Shown in pieces: positions 33,834 to 44,585 of a stretch of 64,000 bases of DNA. The position numbers and the translations under genes are program-made. Position 1 is the stretch's first letter. Each line of letters starts with the position of its first letter. The stretch lies in the NCBI GenBank assembly GCA_036429605.1, contig CM071590.1:4216001-4280000 (forward strand), in the 5' to 3' direction. The notes below the pieces were generated by a model. That model searched no databases. It had not been told where the DNA came from and worked only from the letters and a program-made list of their open reading frames with translations. The stretch is from Cladobotryum mycophilum (Eukaryota > Ascomycota > Sordariomycetes > Hypocreales > Hypocreaceae).

Positions 33834-33931
33834 CTAAACGTACGACCAATAATCATGAATGTCGCAAAGGAAGAGGATCCATGGTAGTCCCTAGACTTTG
33901 TGGTCTTGGACCAGTCGATGAAGGAGCTCAT
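33196..33931 (-). CDS. SHR3: ER packaging chaperone Shr3
   Basis: Two exons, 33931-33844 and 33740-33196 (intron 103 nt, carrying a (GA)n run), 210 residues. Shr3 is an ER membrane chaperone that keeps amino-acid permeases from aggregating and lets them be packed into COPII vesicles. The first exon ends in the first membrane segment, and the join reads MIIGPVCFFLGILFAAFPYD, the conserved start of the family. Further membrane segments are LLNMMISVGFLGLFIKLF, LILYLIGVAVYVSNIV and ILALVLIGILVLQAG. The tail is Lys-rich (TKKGGSKKNQ), close to a di-lysine type ER signal. Length and four-helix layout fit the family. Confidence 0.9.
33801..33829. repeat. (GA)n microsatellite in the SHR3 intron
   Basis: About 14 GA units on the + strand, a pyrimidine tract in the transcript, within the intron at 33843-33741. 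Confidence 0.9.
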
Positions 33932-34646
33932 TGTAGATAAAGTGGAAGAAGAAGCTTCGTCCTGACTTTTGGCGCTGATCACAGAATGGAGAAACTCGGC
34001 GCAATTTGAATTGCTCGCGATGGGTTTGAAGCGCAAGGAATGTATTGCGCTCGCTGTGACGACGTTGCGACTGTTGAAAGGTCTTGTTTTGTTTGTGCGT
34101 GTGCGGGACAAGGTTGAAATTGAAGCAACCTTGTCAAGAGATGATGGTGGTGGCGGTGGTGGGGAGAGCTGGATGTGGGAGAATGCAAGATGCGAAACAG
34201 TCAAAAGTACTGGTACTTGCGTTAGTTATTGTCATCATGCAGCCGAGGCTATTGCTGCACATTAAACCGAGAATGACACTAACGGAGAAAAGTACATGAC
34301 TATTTAGACATACAGCCCCGAAATCCCCATGTCTTGGAGCTGACAGACCTGCCAAACCGTATAGCAAAATCCTTATCACCCAAAAAAACCAGCCGCTGCT
34401 TGTTGAAGGGGGCATAGACTATCTTTTCTAGCCCTTTCAAGATTGGAATTGCATTCATTCCCATTTCAGTCTCTCATGGCAATATAAACAATACTGCGTA
34501 GATTCCTGGAAATTTTCGTTTGTTCAGTTCGCTCTTCTAGACCCGGGACCAAATCAGCTCGCTATCACGCTACAACCAACAAATCCCTGTCCGGGATCAT
34601 CATCATCCACAGCAAGTCCCTTGAACCCAACGCGACGGTCGTCCCA
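33932..34646. promoter_or_regulatory. Divergent promoter of SHR3 and the WSC gene
   Basis: 715 bp between the two start codons. It includes a GGTGGC-rich patch at 34146-34162 and CATCATC repeats near 34597. No defined site can be supported. Confidence 0.35.
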
Positions 34647-35221
34647 ATGCGTCACCTCGTCACCCTCCTCTGGCCATTGGCCCTCCTCCTCGCGCTCGCA
34701 TGCGCCCAGCAGAGCGCCAACGTCACGATATGGAAGGGCTCCAAGAAGTACCACTACTACGGCTGCTACAACGAGACGACGCAAATCTCCGGCTCGGCCG
34801 AGACGCGTGCCCTTGAAGGAGGCATCAACGAGGTCAAGCAGGGCCAGATGACGGTCCCCTTGTGTCTGGCGTACTGCTCCGAGGGTACTACCGAGTATCG
34901 ATATGCTGGACTGGAGTGGTCGCGGTAGGTTTTTTGAACCAGAAAAAAGAAAAAGAAGAAAAAAGCGTATAGTGAAATTTGGATGAGTGTTCGTGTGAAA
35001 CTAATGAGGCTGTGTATAGGGAATGCTGGTGCTCTCAGTCGATATCCGGAATTGCAGAGAAACTAGATGACGCTGCCTGCAACTACGCTTGCGAGGGAGA
35101 CAACACCACGGCTTGCGGTGGTTCTTTGAAGCTGTCCATCTATCGTATATCTGCCGCAAGCGGACTCTCGGCGCCAACCCTGTTGATCGTCTCTGGAGTT
35201 GTCCTGGCGTTGGTGCTTTAA
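34647..35221 (+). CDS. GPI-anchored WSC-domain cell-surface protein
   Basis: Two exons, 34647-34924 and 35020-35221 (intron 95 nt), 159 residues. A signal peptide (MRHLVTLLWPLALLLALACA) leads to one WSC domain with its Cys pattern: YYGCYNE, LCLAYCSEG, GLEWSRECWCSQ, CNYACEGDNTTACGGS and LSIY. The splice falls in the ECWC segment and is confirmed by the join. The C-terminus is a hydrophobic tail (LSAPTLLIVSGVVLALVL) after small residues, as in a GPI signal. WSC domains bind cell-wall carbohydrate or act as wall-stress sensors. With no cytoplasmic tail, this one is more likely a wall-bound lectin than a signalling sensor. Confidence 0.87.
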
Positions 35222-35461
35222 GAAAGCAAAAAGTAATTAGACGAGCAATGGCCAAGGATGGCCAGGAATATCAAGATGATATTCCATATAGAATAGCGCA
35301 GATTTGGTATTTTGGACACTTCGGATATACAGTACATCTGAACAGTAATGATGCTTTGATAAGATTAATACATGGTATATAACATACAATGAATGCTCTG
35401 CCAGTATTCCAAGACCGCTACCCTGCTTGATAGACACATATTCAATCATCAACCATAAACA

Positions 35462-38400
35462 TTAGATATTCAACGGTGCCAGTCCCCGTTCCTTGACGGC
35501 GGTTTGAACGACGACCTTGATGCCCGCCACGGCTGAAACCCAAGCTCGCCGCCCCTTGCCGTCCTTGGCATTCTGATCGACAAGAATAATCAGCCATTTA
35601 ACCAACGTTGAGGCTTTATTCAAATCTCGCTCCTCCTTGATCACCCTAACAAGAAACTTCTCCAAAACTTCCACGTCACGCCGGTGCGGCCCCCTTTCTC
35701 GTTTCCGAGTGCCACGCATCCAGCATGTCCTTGATCTCCTGGGTCGACGTAACGCCAGCAAATGAAATCTTTGGAGGAAGCGTGGGGAATTGAATTGTCC
35801 TCTGACCGCCGGGCAAAACGTCCTCGACGTCTATGTTGCGTTGTCTCGGTGCCGGAGCCTCTAGCCTGGACTGCTGAGCAAGCTTCCGGCGTCGATGATC
35901 AGCAATAATTTCTCTTCGCACGTCTTCGGGAAGCTCAGCAAGAAATTCTGAGTCTAGCTCCTCAATCTCTTCTTCTTCAAATCCGTCATTGATAGGCTGC
36001 GGGGCTCTGAAGTTGGTCTGTACCACGCCCGCTTGAGCGTCTCTCTGACGCTGGGCTTTCCCCAAGACGCCCCGGATACCACCACGTTTCGTAGGTGTTG
36101 TAGGTTTTTTGAGCTGTGCCAGCTGGTTTCTTCTTGGGGACTGTTGCACATTTGTCTGTGCAGGTTTCCGCCCATACGTCGCCAATACCTCGGCCTTCAT
36201 ATCTTCTGGTAAAGCGTTGAATACCTCTGCGTCAACTTGTGAGGGGAGTACATCCACTGGCACGGGGCTTTCGGATCGTGACCCCGGTGAGCCTGCTTCT
36301 GGCCGGGTGGCGACTAGTTTAGGTTTTTGGGCCACAAGCCTATTCCGAATATCACTTGGTAGCTGAGCCAAGACATATGGATCTGGGTTGCTTGGGATAA
36401 TGAACTGTGTGCCTGATACATTAAGGGGCGTGGTCGCCTTTTCGTCCCCTTGCGCGGCTCTCGACAGTGCCATTGCTGGGTGGATTTTGGATTTTCGCGG
36501 TGTCAGGGGATCATCCGCTATCGGATCCAGGTCCAAAGCGTTGCCCGGCTTAGCTGTTGGCTTCTCTGGGCTTTCAATATCATCAATCGGTTCTGCCCTC
36601 GACTGCTTCTTCACAGAAGGTGGTCCCGTATATGGAGCAAACGCTATTTTTCTTTGGCTCCCATCTGGTGCTGCCGGATTTGACTTGATGGATTCTAGTT
36701 TGGTCATCTGAACCCCAACACCACGAAGATCTCCTGGGCTGAACTTGAATGACCGCAAGATGGAAACCGCCTCTTTGCCAATGACCTCGTAGTTGTGCGT
36801 CGCAACACCAAAAGTAGCGCTCTTGTTGAAAGCATCGCATTTGCCGTGCCCCAAATGCTTGACGGGATCAAGAGGCGCATCCAGGGATCGTCTCATGATC
36901 TTCATGGTGAGGTGCTTTCCCTTGACTTGCTCATTCACAAGGCGTTTTTCCAATTCTTTGCAGAGGTTGTATACAAACTCCTCTGCTTCCGCCTGGTTTA
37001 TGAAGCGAATTCCCCAATTCACTTCCGCCGAAACTGATTTTCGAGGGGGTTGCTCTCCTACTTCCGTTCGGTCAATCCCGCGAGAGTAGTCAATGAGCTT
37101 TTCGCTTGTCTTTGGCCCCAAGGCAGCGGAAAGGCGCTCCCTTGGGACGTCCCTGATATCCTTTACAAGTTTGACCCCTAACTCCTCAAGCTTTCCGTTG
37201 ATACTGTATGCAACGCCGGGCAGTTGTTCGACTTTCAGCTCGCCAATCACGTCCAGGACATCTTCCGGCTTTAATCGGTATTGTCCTGCTGGCTTCGCCT
37301 TTCTCATAGCGACCTTGGCCTGAAGGATATTGCCACCAATGCCAACTGACACATCACATCCTGTTTTTGCCTTAATCGTATCGCGCAGTGCTTGCACCAC
37401 TTCGTCCACCTTTTCTTGCTCTCTCCAAATACTCCCTTCATCAACCCCTACCTCACGAGATCCGGTGGCAGAAAATATGACTTCAGTAGCATCGATGAGC
37501 GCTTCATCCACACTGACACTCTGTACCACGCCCCCGACGTCAATCACCGCCTCATAAAACATACGACTTGCTTCTTCATATGCAGGAAAGTCATACGGAA
37601 GAACTTTCAATTCGGGGCATAGCTCCAGAGCCTTCTTCATCCACATGCCGTTCTTGACACCAAATTTCCGGGCAACATAATTGCAGCTTGCAATTTCAGA
37701 GCCGGACCCTGTGCTATGAGCGACGACAGCTGGTTTATCCACATATTCAGGCTGACTTTTTAGGGATACTGTGCAGAAGAAGCTGTCAAAATCAACGTGC
37801 ATAATGTACCGTCTCGGCCCTGGTCGACTTTTAGATTTCTTGCTTGAGATGCCCTTTTCGGCTGCAAGCCGCTGCATTGACGACTTTAGACTAGCCTTCC
37901 AGGTAGACAGATGATGAAGTCTGCTCTCTGAATAAAATTGTTTGAGAAAATCCGGGTTTGCGGTGGAGGACTTTCGAATCTTGGGGTCTGATAGCAACCA
38001 AGCATTGTGTTCCTCTGAAGTCATATTTTTGAGTGGTTCTGACGCCTTGCTATTTTCCGCTGGAGCATTGATATCCAAATGTAATTCAGGGTCCAAGGCT
38101 TCATTTGGTGGGTCTTTCATGGATTCATGATTATGTGGTTCTTGGACAGCTGGAATCTCATTGACCTGAGAGACGGGATCTTCCTTCGTCGTGCTCTGTC
38201 GTAGGTGCGCTGAATTTTGAGCTGGCCGTCTACTTGGTGTATCAGGGGTTGGTAGTTTTGCTATAGCCTGGCTAAATGATTGGCTAGCAAAGGAAGATCC
38301 AGCCTTCAGCTGGCTCGTATAGAAGCTATTGTCAGTCTGCTCCTTATACCCCCTCTTGGCTGCTGGGCTTTCTTGGGTGAGACCTCTGCCACTGTCAAAT

Positions 38401-38929
38401 TTCAAGACTTTCTGACCCGTCCCTTCATCCAACACCCGGTAATCTGTCCAGGACAGAAGTTTCCCTGCTTTTACAGAGTCTACCACCCATGTCGGCTTCA
38501 CAATTCTGTACCGGCTGAATTCAACAGCTTTTTTTGGTGGCAGTGTGGCGGTGATGATGTGGGTGGCCATTGTCTTGGAATCCAGATACTGTAGAAAGCC
38601 CCCCATGCTGTACAATTTCTTTGTGAAGACTATAGTATGCAATGTTAGCATCTCCAGTGCCTTGGCTGTGACAGTGTGCCCTACATATGAAGTGACGGTT
38701 GAGTGTATCCATTTACATAGGCAACGACGCCCTTGAAAATTGGAGGCTTGTCAGAGTTGGCGCGAATCTCAGCGTCCAAATTCTGAAGTTTCATCTTCTT
38801 GCGCCGGAAATAGTCGCCAAATCCGTTGAATTCGCTGCCCTCGTATTCATCTCCCTCTTCATCATCGAAAGTATGCTTCTCAATGCGCTTCCTCACGCTA
38901 GAGGAATTCTTTTCCAGTACACTTCCCAT
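35462..38929 (-). CDS. REV1: Translesion DNA polymerase Rev1, two frame breaks
   Basis: Two exons, 38929-38685 and 38629-35462 (intron 55 nt), about 1138 residues. Rev1 is a Y-family deoxycytidyl transferase and scaffold for polymerase zeta in mutagenic lesion bypass. A BRCT domain spans ~65-150. The polymerase core has MHVDFDSFF (~358) and SVDEALID (~455) with the catalytic acids. Three Leu-Pro motifs of the ubiquitin-binding UBM type follow (VLAQLPSDIRNRL ~839, VFNALPEDMKAEVL ~884, FLAELPEDVRREII ~977). The C-terminal Rev7/polymerase-binding domain starts around VLEKFLVRVIKEERD. The frame is broken in the BRCT domain at the C run 38599-38604 and before the C-terminal domain at 35690-35694. 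Each needs two more bases or one fewer. It is divergent from the RED gene (482 bp). Confidence 0.93.
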
Positions 38930-39411
38930 TTTGTCGAGTGAGTGAAGGCGACTGAGGGTTTGAGTATTTTATAACCAAAAGTGAAGGGGATGGCGAGGTT
39001 TGAAGGGGTCGCATATCAAGAGCAACATTTCATAAAGCCCCACCAAAATAGTAGTTACCAAGTGTTGGCAATATTTGGTATTTTGCAAGTAATCAGCGCC
39101 GTCAATAAGATGCCATATGCTTTCATCTTCAGTATAAACTTGTAATCTTTGTGAATTTTTCACCATGAGTTAAAAGCGCAGCAATGCGGCGGCGTTGAAG
39201 TGTGAAGATCCGGGAGTGACGTGATGCCTGAAAAGATACCGCGTTAAGTGGAGATTTCTTAGGACGCGACGGTTACACGCTAACTCGTGACTTTTTGCAC
39301 ATGCGCCACGGTGTGCCACACCCACCAGCCACATCGTCGCAAGCTATGGGACTTCTTCCTGAATGAGCTTCACCAACTTTTATATGTTAATTTCCATCAT
39401 CTTTGGCAATC
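38930..39411. promoter_or_regulatory. Divergent promoter of REV1 and the RED/IK gene
   Basis: 482 bp between the start codons. No named element is supported; a few CG-containing words (ACGCGAC at 39263, near the middle) are noted without assignment. Confidence 0.35.
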
Positions 39412-41065
39412 ATGAACAATGAGCAGTTTCGCAAGCTGATGCTAGCCAACTCGGCCAAGCCATCTGGTTCCAACAATGGAGGTTCATCCAAGGGCGAGGG
39501 CACTCCCGGCGGCGCCAACTCGCTCGGTTCGCGACAACGGGCTAGCATACCTATGACACCGTAAGTATTATCCCATATATTATGCGAAAGAATTGAATGC
39601 TCATGTTCAGAAGACGGTCAGTGGGCGGTGCACAGGCAGACTTTGCGCGACAACTTGCCGAACGGAACAATGCACTCCATCCTCAGAAAAGGTTCAAGTC
39701 ATCTGCACCAAAAGGCATCAGGCTTGGCGAAGGCTATGTCGACAGAGCGCGGCAAAAGGACGAAGAAAGTGCAGATGACCGAGAAGAACGATTAAAAGCC
39801 CTGGAAAAGGCACTCAAGGACGAGGAAATCGACCCGGAAACATATGAGAAGCTACGCTTTCAGATCGCGGGCGGAGACTTGGAGAGCACACATTTGGTCA
39901 AGGGCCTTGACTTTAAGCTACTGCGAAGGATACGACAAGGCGAAGACGTTTATGGAAGTGAAAGCGCCGAGAAAGAGGAAGCCGAAGAAGCACAACCTGA
40001 GGAGGATGTTGATGACGAACTCGACCAACTAGAAGAAAAAGAAGTGCAGGCAGTAGAAAAGGAAAAGACGGAGAAGAAGAAAGGCGAGCTATCAACCGTG
40101 GCTCTGGCGCCGGGGAAGAAACGAACACGCGATCAGATTCTAGCAGAGTTAAAAGCAGCAAGGTTAGCGGCCAAGGCGCAGGAGGAACCTGCATTAGGGG
40201 ATCGATTCCGAAAAATTGGTGCCAAACTGAAGCCTGGCGCAAGGATTGAGAGGGATCACAAGGGAAGAGAGGTCCTTATCATTATAGACGAGGACGGACA
40301 TGAGAAGCGAAAAGTTCGTAAAGTACAGCCAGAGGACGATGAAAGGAATGGTCTCTTGATGCCCGATAAGGATGCTAAACCTCTCGGCATGGAGGTCCCA
40401 GAGCAATACAGAAAGAAGGAGGAGCCCGAGGAAGACGATGGCGACGTCGACATCTTTGACGACGTAGGTGATGATTACGATCCATTGGCAGGTATGAACG
40501 ATTCCGACTCCGACTCCGATGATGAGGACAAGGACAAGGAGGAAAAGGACGACGAAATAGAAAAGGAAGCGAAAGCAGAAACAAAGGCAAAGGACGAGTC
40601 TATGCCTCCGCCACCGAAACCGACAGCGCCGCGCAACTACTTCAAAGACTCCAAAACAGGACTTATATCAGAGGAAGCGAGCAAAGGGCTATCCATGTCT
40701 GATCCCGCAATTCTGGCAGCCCTCAAGAAGGCGGCAACCCTCAAGAAGATTGAAACCGATGAGGAGGACGACAAAGCCAAATCAGAGGCCAATGCATTGG
40801 AGGAGCGGCGGAAGAAGCTTCTCTCGATGCAGGACAGAGACGACGACGATATCGATATGGGCTTTGGCACAAGTCGGTTTGAGGATGAGGAAGACTTTGA
40901 GGATAAGAAGATTAAGCTGTCAAAGTGGGGAGGCGATGACGATGATGGAGACGGGAATGGTAGGGGGCGGGTTCGAGGAGGAAGAGAGGGCCGAAGAAGC
41001 GCAGGGGAGATGGCAATAATGCCGATGATGTGTTGCGGGTGATGGAGCAGCGCAAGAAGGAGTAA
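39412..41065 (+). CDS. RED/IK-like spliceosomal protein, one frame break
   Basis: Two exons, 39412-39560 and 39611-41065 (intron 50 nt), about 534 residues after restoring one base. RED/IK (with SMU1) is a B-complex spliceosome protein needed for activation. The N-terminal RED domain shows MNNEQFRKLMLAN, RQRASIPMTPRRSVGG across the splice, YVDRARQKDEES and THLVKGLDFKLLRRIR. A long Lys/Glu-rich, coiled-coil-like region and acidic Asp/Ser blocks follow, then KLSKWGG near the end. The frame changes at the G run 40963-40967. One added G gives a basic tail ending VMEQRKKE at 41063-41065; as given, the frame ends at 41042. Confidence 0.87.
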
Positions 41066-41782
41066 AGGTTACGAGTACCGAAGGCATATGACATGAATTA
41101 TTAGCATATAATTATAATTGACTTGATGATATCCCATGGCACGGCTTTCTGCGGCTCTCTTACCAATGACTAATTAAGAACAAAAACAACGGCATCTCAT
41201 GACCAAACATTTGGGGTTTCCGGGGGGGCGTTCCATCACCAGGGGTCTGCCAGGCTCTACAGGCGGCCCGAGTCCCTGGAAAGCTAAAGCTAGTATGAAA
41301 CAAGTAACGTCATGTAATGGAGGGGCAAAGCGACGCTTTTTTTTTTCAATGCGACTGCGGAGAAGAGGGTTGAATGAATGGACCGACCGGGTCATTTCTG
41401 TCGGGTGTCTGTTTAAACAGAGAGAAGAGAGAAGGTGAATGGACAGGGTTTGTTTAACTGCCTACTGCTAGGTACTACTAGATAATATATTAATCAAATA
41501 TAAGTACTCTGCAGTCACCTTTTTTGACTAATATGACTGAGAACTCACTCGACGTCTGACTACTATTACTATTACTACAACTAGTCGTTGAGGAATAAAA
41601 AGGCGGTCGCCAATTCTTTTTTTGCTCACTTTCTTTATAAGAACATTGTCTTTATATATAGTACCCATCTTAGTACTAGCCTTACCTACTACCTACCCGT
41701 ACACCAGCCGTACATTGCATTGCTTAGAGCAGGCCTCTCTCTCGCTATATATATATATATTCTCTGATATCGTACACAGAAC
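41066..41782. promoter_or_regulatory. Region between the RED gene and the nucleoside hydrolase
   Basis: 717 bp without a gene. A TA repeat at 41744-41760 lies about 25-40 bp before the nucleoside hydrolase ATG and may include its TATA-like region. A G7 run is at 41222-41228. Confidence 0.35.
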
Positions 41783-43189
41783 ATGTCGTCCTCTGATCTA
41801 GTCCCCGTCTGGTTGGATTGCGATCCAGGCCACGATGTAAGTCGTCCCTCCTTTTTCATATCGAGATGATACATGCAGTTGCGTTGTATTGCATTGACCA
41901 TGATCCGGGTTGACGGGTCTCACCCATCGCCGTCCCTCTCTCAGTATGCGCCATGAGCAGGTGAGCTGACAAACTATACAAGGACGCCTTTGCCATCCTC
42001 CTAGCCGCTCATCATCCTAGAATCAACCTTCTAGGCGTCTCTTCCGTCTTTGGAAATGCCTCTCTAGAGTACAAAACCCCCTCCCTCTTCATACATGACC
42101 ATCTCATGAACCAACTAACCCATCATCAGGCATACCACTCACAACGCCGCTGCTATTCTCACAGCCATTGGCAAACACAATGATATACCACTTCACGTCG
42201 GCCTCGACAAGGCCCTAGAACGCCCCGCCATCCACGCTCCCACCGACATCCACGGCGACAGCGGCCTCGACGGCACCGATCTCCTCCCCACCCCGATGTG
42301 CTCCCCTTCCCCCGTCCCGGCCATCGACGCCATGGCCGCCGCGCTCAAGTCCCAGCCGCCCGGCACAGCCTGGATCGTCGCCACCGGCACCGTCACAAAC
42401 GTGGGCGCCCTGTTCCGCAAGCACCCAGAGCTTATCGCGCACATCAAGGGCCTCAGCATCATGGGCGGGTCCATCGGTGGGGGTTTCTCCGACGCGCCGC
42501 TGGGTAAAGTAAACGGCAAAGAGCGCATCGGCAACACCTCCCCCTACGCGGAGTTCAACATCTTGGTCGATCCCGAGGCGGCGGCGGAGATTTTCGGGAA
42601 TGAGGAGATTGCCAAGAAGATGGTCATGGTGCCGCTGGATTTGACCCACCAGGTATTGGCCACGAAGGAAGTGCGAGAGCTCCTGCTCTACGGCAACGAT
42701 GGGGAGAAGACGGGGACGGGCAAGACTTGGCTGCGAACCATGTTTGTCGAGCTTCTCTACTTTTTCGCCCAAAAGTATTCGTGAGTACTACTACTACTAC
42801 TACTATTACTCATCTTAACCTCAGTATACTAACGAGACCGTGACAGCGACGCCTTCGGCATCACAGCCGGGCCACCCCTCCACGATCCCCTCGCCGTCGC
42901 CGCCGTCCTCACTGGCACCCCCGACGAAATTACCTTTCACGACTGGCACGTGGACAAGAGCCACCACCCAAAGCACGACGAGCGCTTCAACGTGACCGTC
43001 ATCACAGAGGGAACCTTTGACGAGGCCAAGCAGGGCGACAAGCAGACCGGCAGAACCGTGGCCAAGCAGGTGGATATTGGAGGGGAAGGCGTGAGGATAC
43101 CTCGGGGTGTGGACGAGGCCAAGTTTTGGCAGGTGATTGAAGAGTGCATCCAAAGAGCGGATGAGGCGAACAAGGGCTTGCAGAACTAA
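41783..43189 (+). CDS. URH1: Uridine/inosine-type nucleoside hydrolase
   Basis: Four exons, 41783-41836, 41983-42068, 42130-42780 and 42847-43189, give 377 residues. The enzyme (IUNH family) hydrolyses the N-glycosidic bond of nucleosides, here most likely uridine, for pyrimidine salvage in the cytosol. The calcium- and ribose-binding motif DCDPGHDDAFA (~13-23) is rebuilt across the first intron. THNAAAILTAIGKH, HGDSGLDGTDLLP, NILVDPEAA and PLHDPLAVAAVL follow, all typical. The last exon carries the second metal-site Asp and the conserved histidine. The third intron starts with a CTA repeat (42786-42805). Yeast Urh1 prefers uridine; the exact preference here is inferred. Confidence 0.92.
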
Positions 43190-43363
43190 ATGTGGGAGAA
43201 AACGGATGGGGGTTTTTTTTTGGGATATACATGGCATTTCTATGGGTTGAGGGGAGGGAACCGAAAGGGAAACTAGACTACAGATATGGGATATCGTTAT
43301 CATCATTCTATTCATTAGAATAAGACAAATTTCTCTCTCAACAGTGTATTCAAGTCATTCATT

Positions 43364-44585
43364 TCATTCCAGATCGGGCGTCTTGCGCTCCGAGTCCAAA
43401 CTCATAAGCAAATTCAGCGTCCGCTCATAAGTCCACACGGTGATGGCGCTCGCTGGCGCCGACTTGATCAGGCTAATGGGAAGGCCCTTGTACAAGCCCC
43501 TGAATCCTTCCATCTGGAATATCATCTTGAGGGCACGGCAGGTCGACGTGTACACGGGTATGTCGCTGTACACATACTTACTCCTCGTCGGGCCCTGGAC
43601 CTGGATCCGCTTCCGGACCAGGTCGAGGGGGAAGACGATTGTTTTTGAGAAGACGCTGGCAATCATGCCGGCGGTGGCATCGCCACCGCCCCATGGTAGG
43701 TCATAATGACCAAACTGTAATCTTAGGCCTTCATACGTAGCGAAAAAGAGTCCCATGAAGGGCACGATTTGGCCCAATGCCGGACCAAGGCCGCGGTAGA
43801 AGCCTCGGAAGCCCTCATCACGCTTTATATCCCCCACGGCACTCCGCAACGACGTATATACTCGGCGCCTTCCCTGGGCGGCGAACCTCGTCCTCAACAG
43901 GTCAAGCGGGTATGTCAGACTCGTCGCAGTAGCGCCGGACACGGCGCCAGCGATGAAGCTCTCGGCAGCATCGGGTAATCTCGCCGGCAGGCCATTCTGC
44001 AGGAATATGGTGGTATTTCGGTACGCGGTGAACTGCACGCCAGCGTAGCACACGTACATCAGCTCGGCGGGGACGTTGCCCTTCCACAGGCCCGTGATGC
44101 CCTCATGCTTGAGGATGTGCTTCAGGGTCGCCACGGTGCCGCGGTAGGCGGGAGCCTCTCGGAGGGGCGCGAGGGGGTCGGACAGCGAGTAGGGCTGAAG
44201 CTGGAGACGAATCTTGACGACATCGAGTGGCGCGACGACGAATCTACACGGAAAGAATTTGCCGTAGCGGACCGTCAGTAATCGGAAAAGAAAAGAAAAA
44301 CCCAGGATGACGGCGTTGCTCGGAAAGGGAAGGGAGCCGAAAATGGACAGTGTGAGCAAAGGTGGTGAGAATTTACCGCGATACGAGACCGGCTACCGCG
44401 CCGGCAGACACAACTTGTAGTCTCGAGCCCTGAAACAAGGGAGCTTGTCAGCACATGCCATGCCATGCCATATCATGCAATAATACTAATAATGATACGC
44501 CATATCAAGACTTTTCCGGAAAGGGCCACATGGAAGGGAGGGGGAAACGAACCTCATCTTTGAGGTGGCCGCCCCGGGGCGACAT
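43364..44585 (-). CDS. TPC1: Mitochondrial thiamine pyrophosphate carrier Tpc1
   Basis: Three exons, 44585-44553, 44429-44377 and 44243-43364 (introns 123 and 133 nt), 321 residues. Tpc1 imports thiamine pyrophosphate into the matrix for pyruvate and 2-oxoglutarate dehydrogenases. Short exon 1 encodes MSPRGGHLKDE and exon 2 GSRLQVVSAGAVAGLVS. Joined to FVVAPLDVVKIRLQLQ they form helix 1 and the first carrier signature. The other signatures are LTYPLDLLRTRF and IVFPLDLVRKRIQVQGP, the last typical of the TPC subfamily. GITGLWKGN, GFRGFYRGL and GFRGLYKGL close the repeats. The stop is 174 bp from the convergent nucleoside hydrolase gene. Confidence 0.92.
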
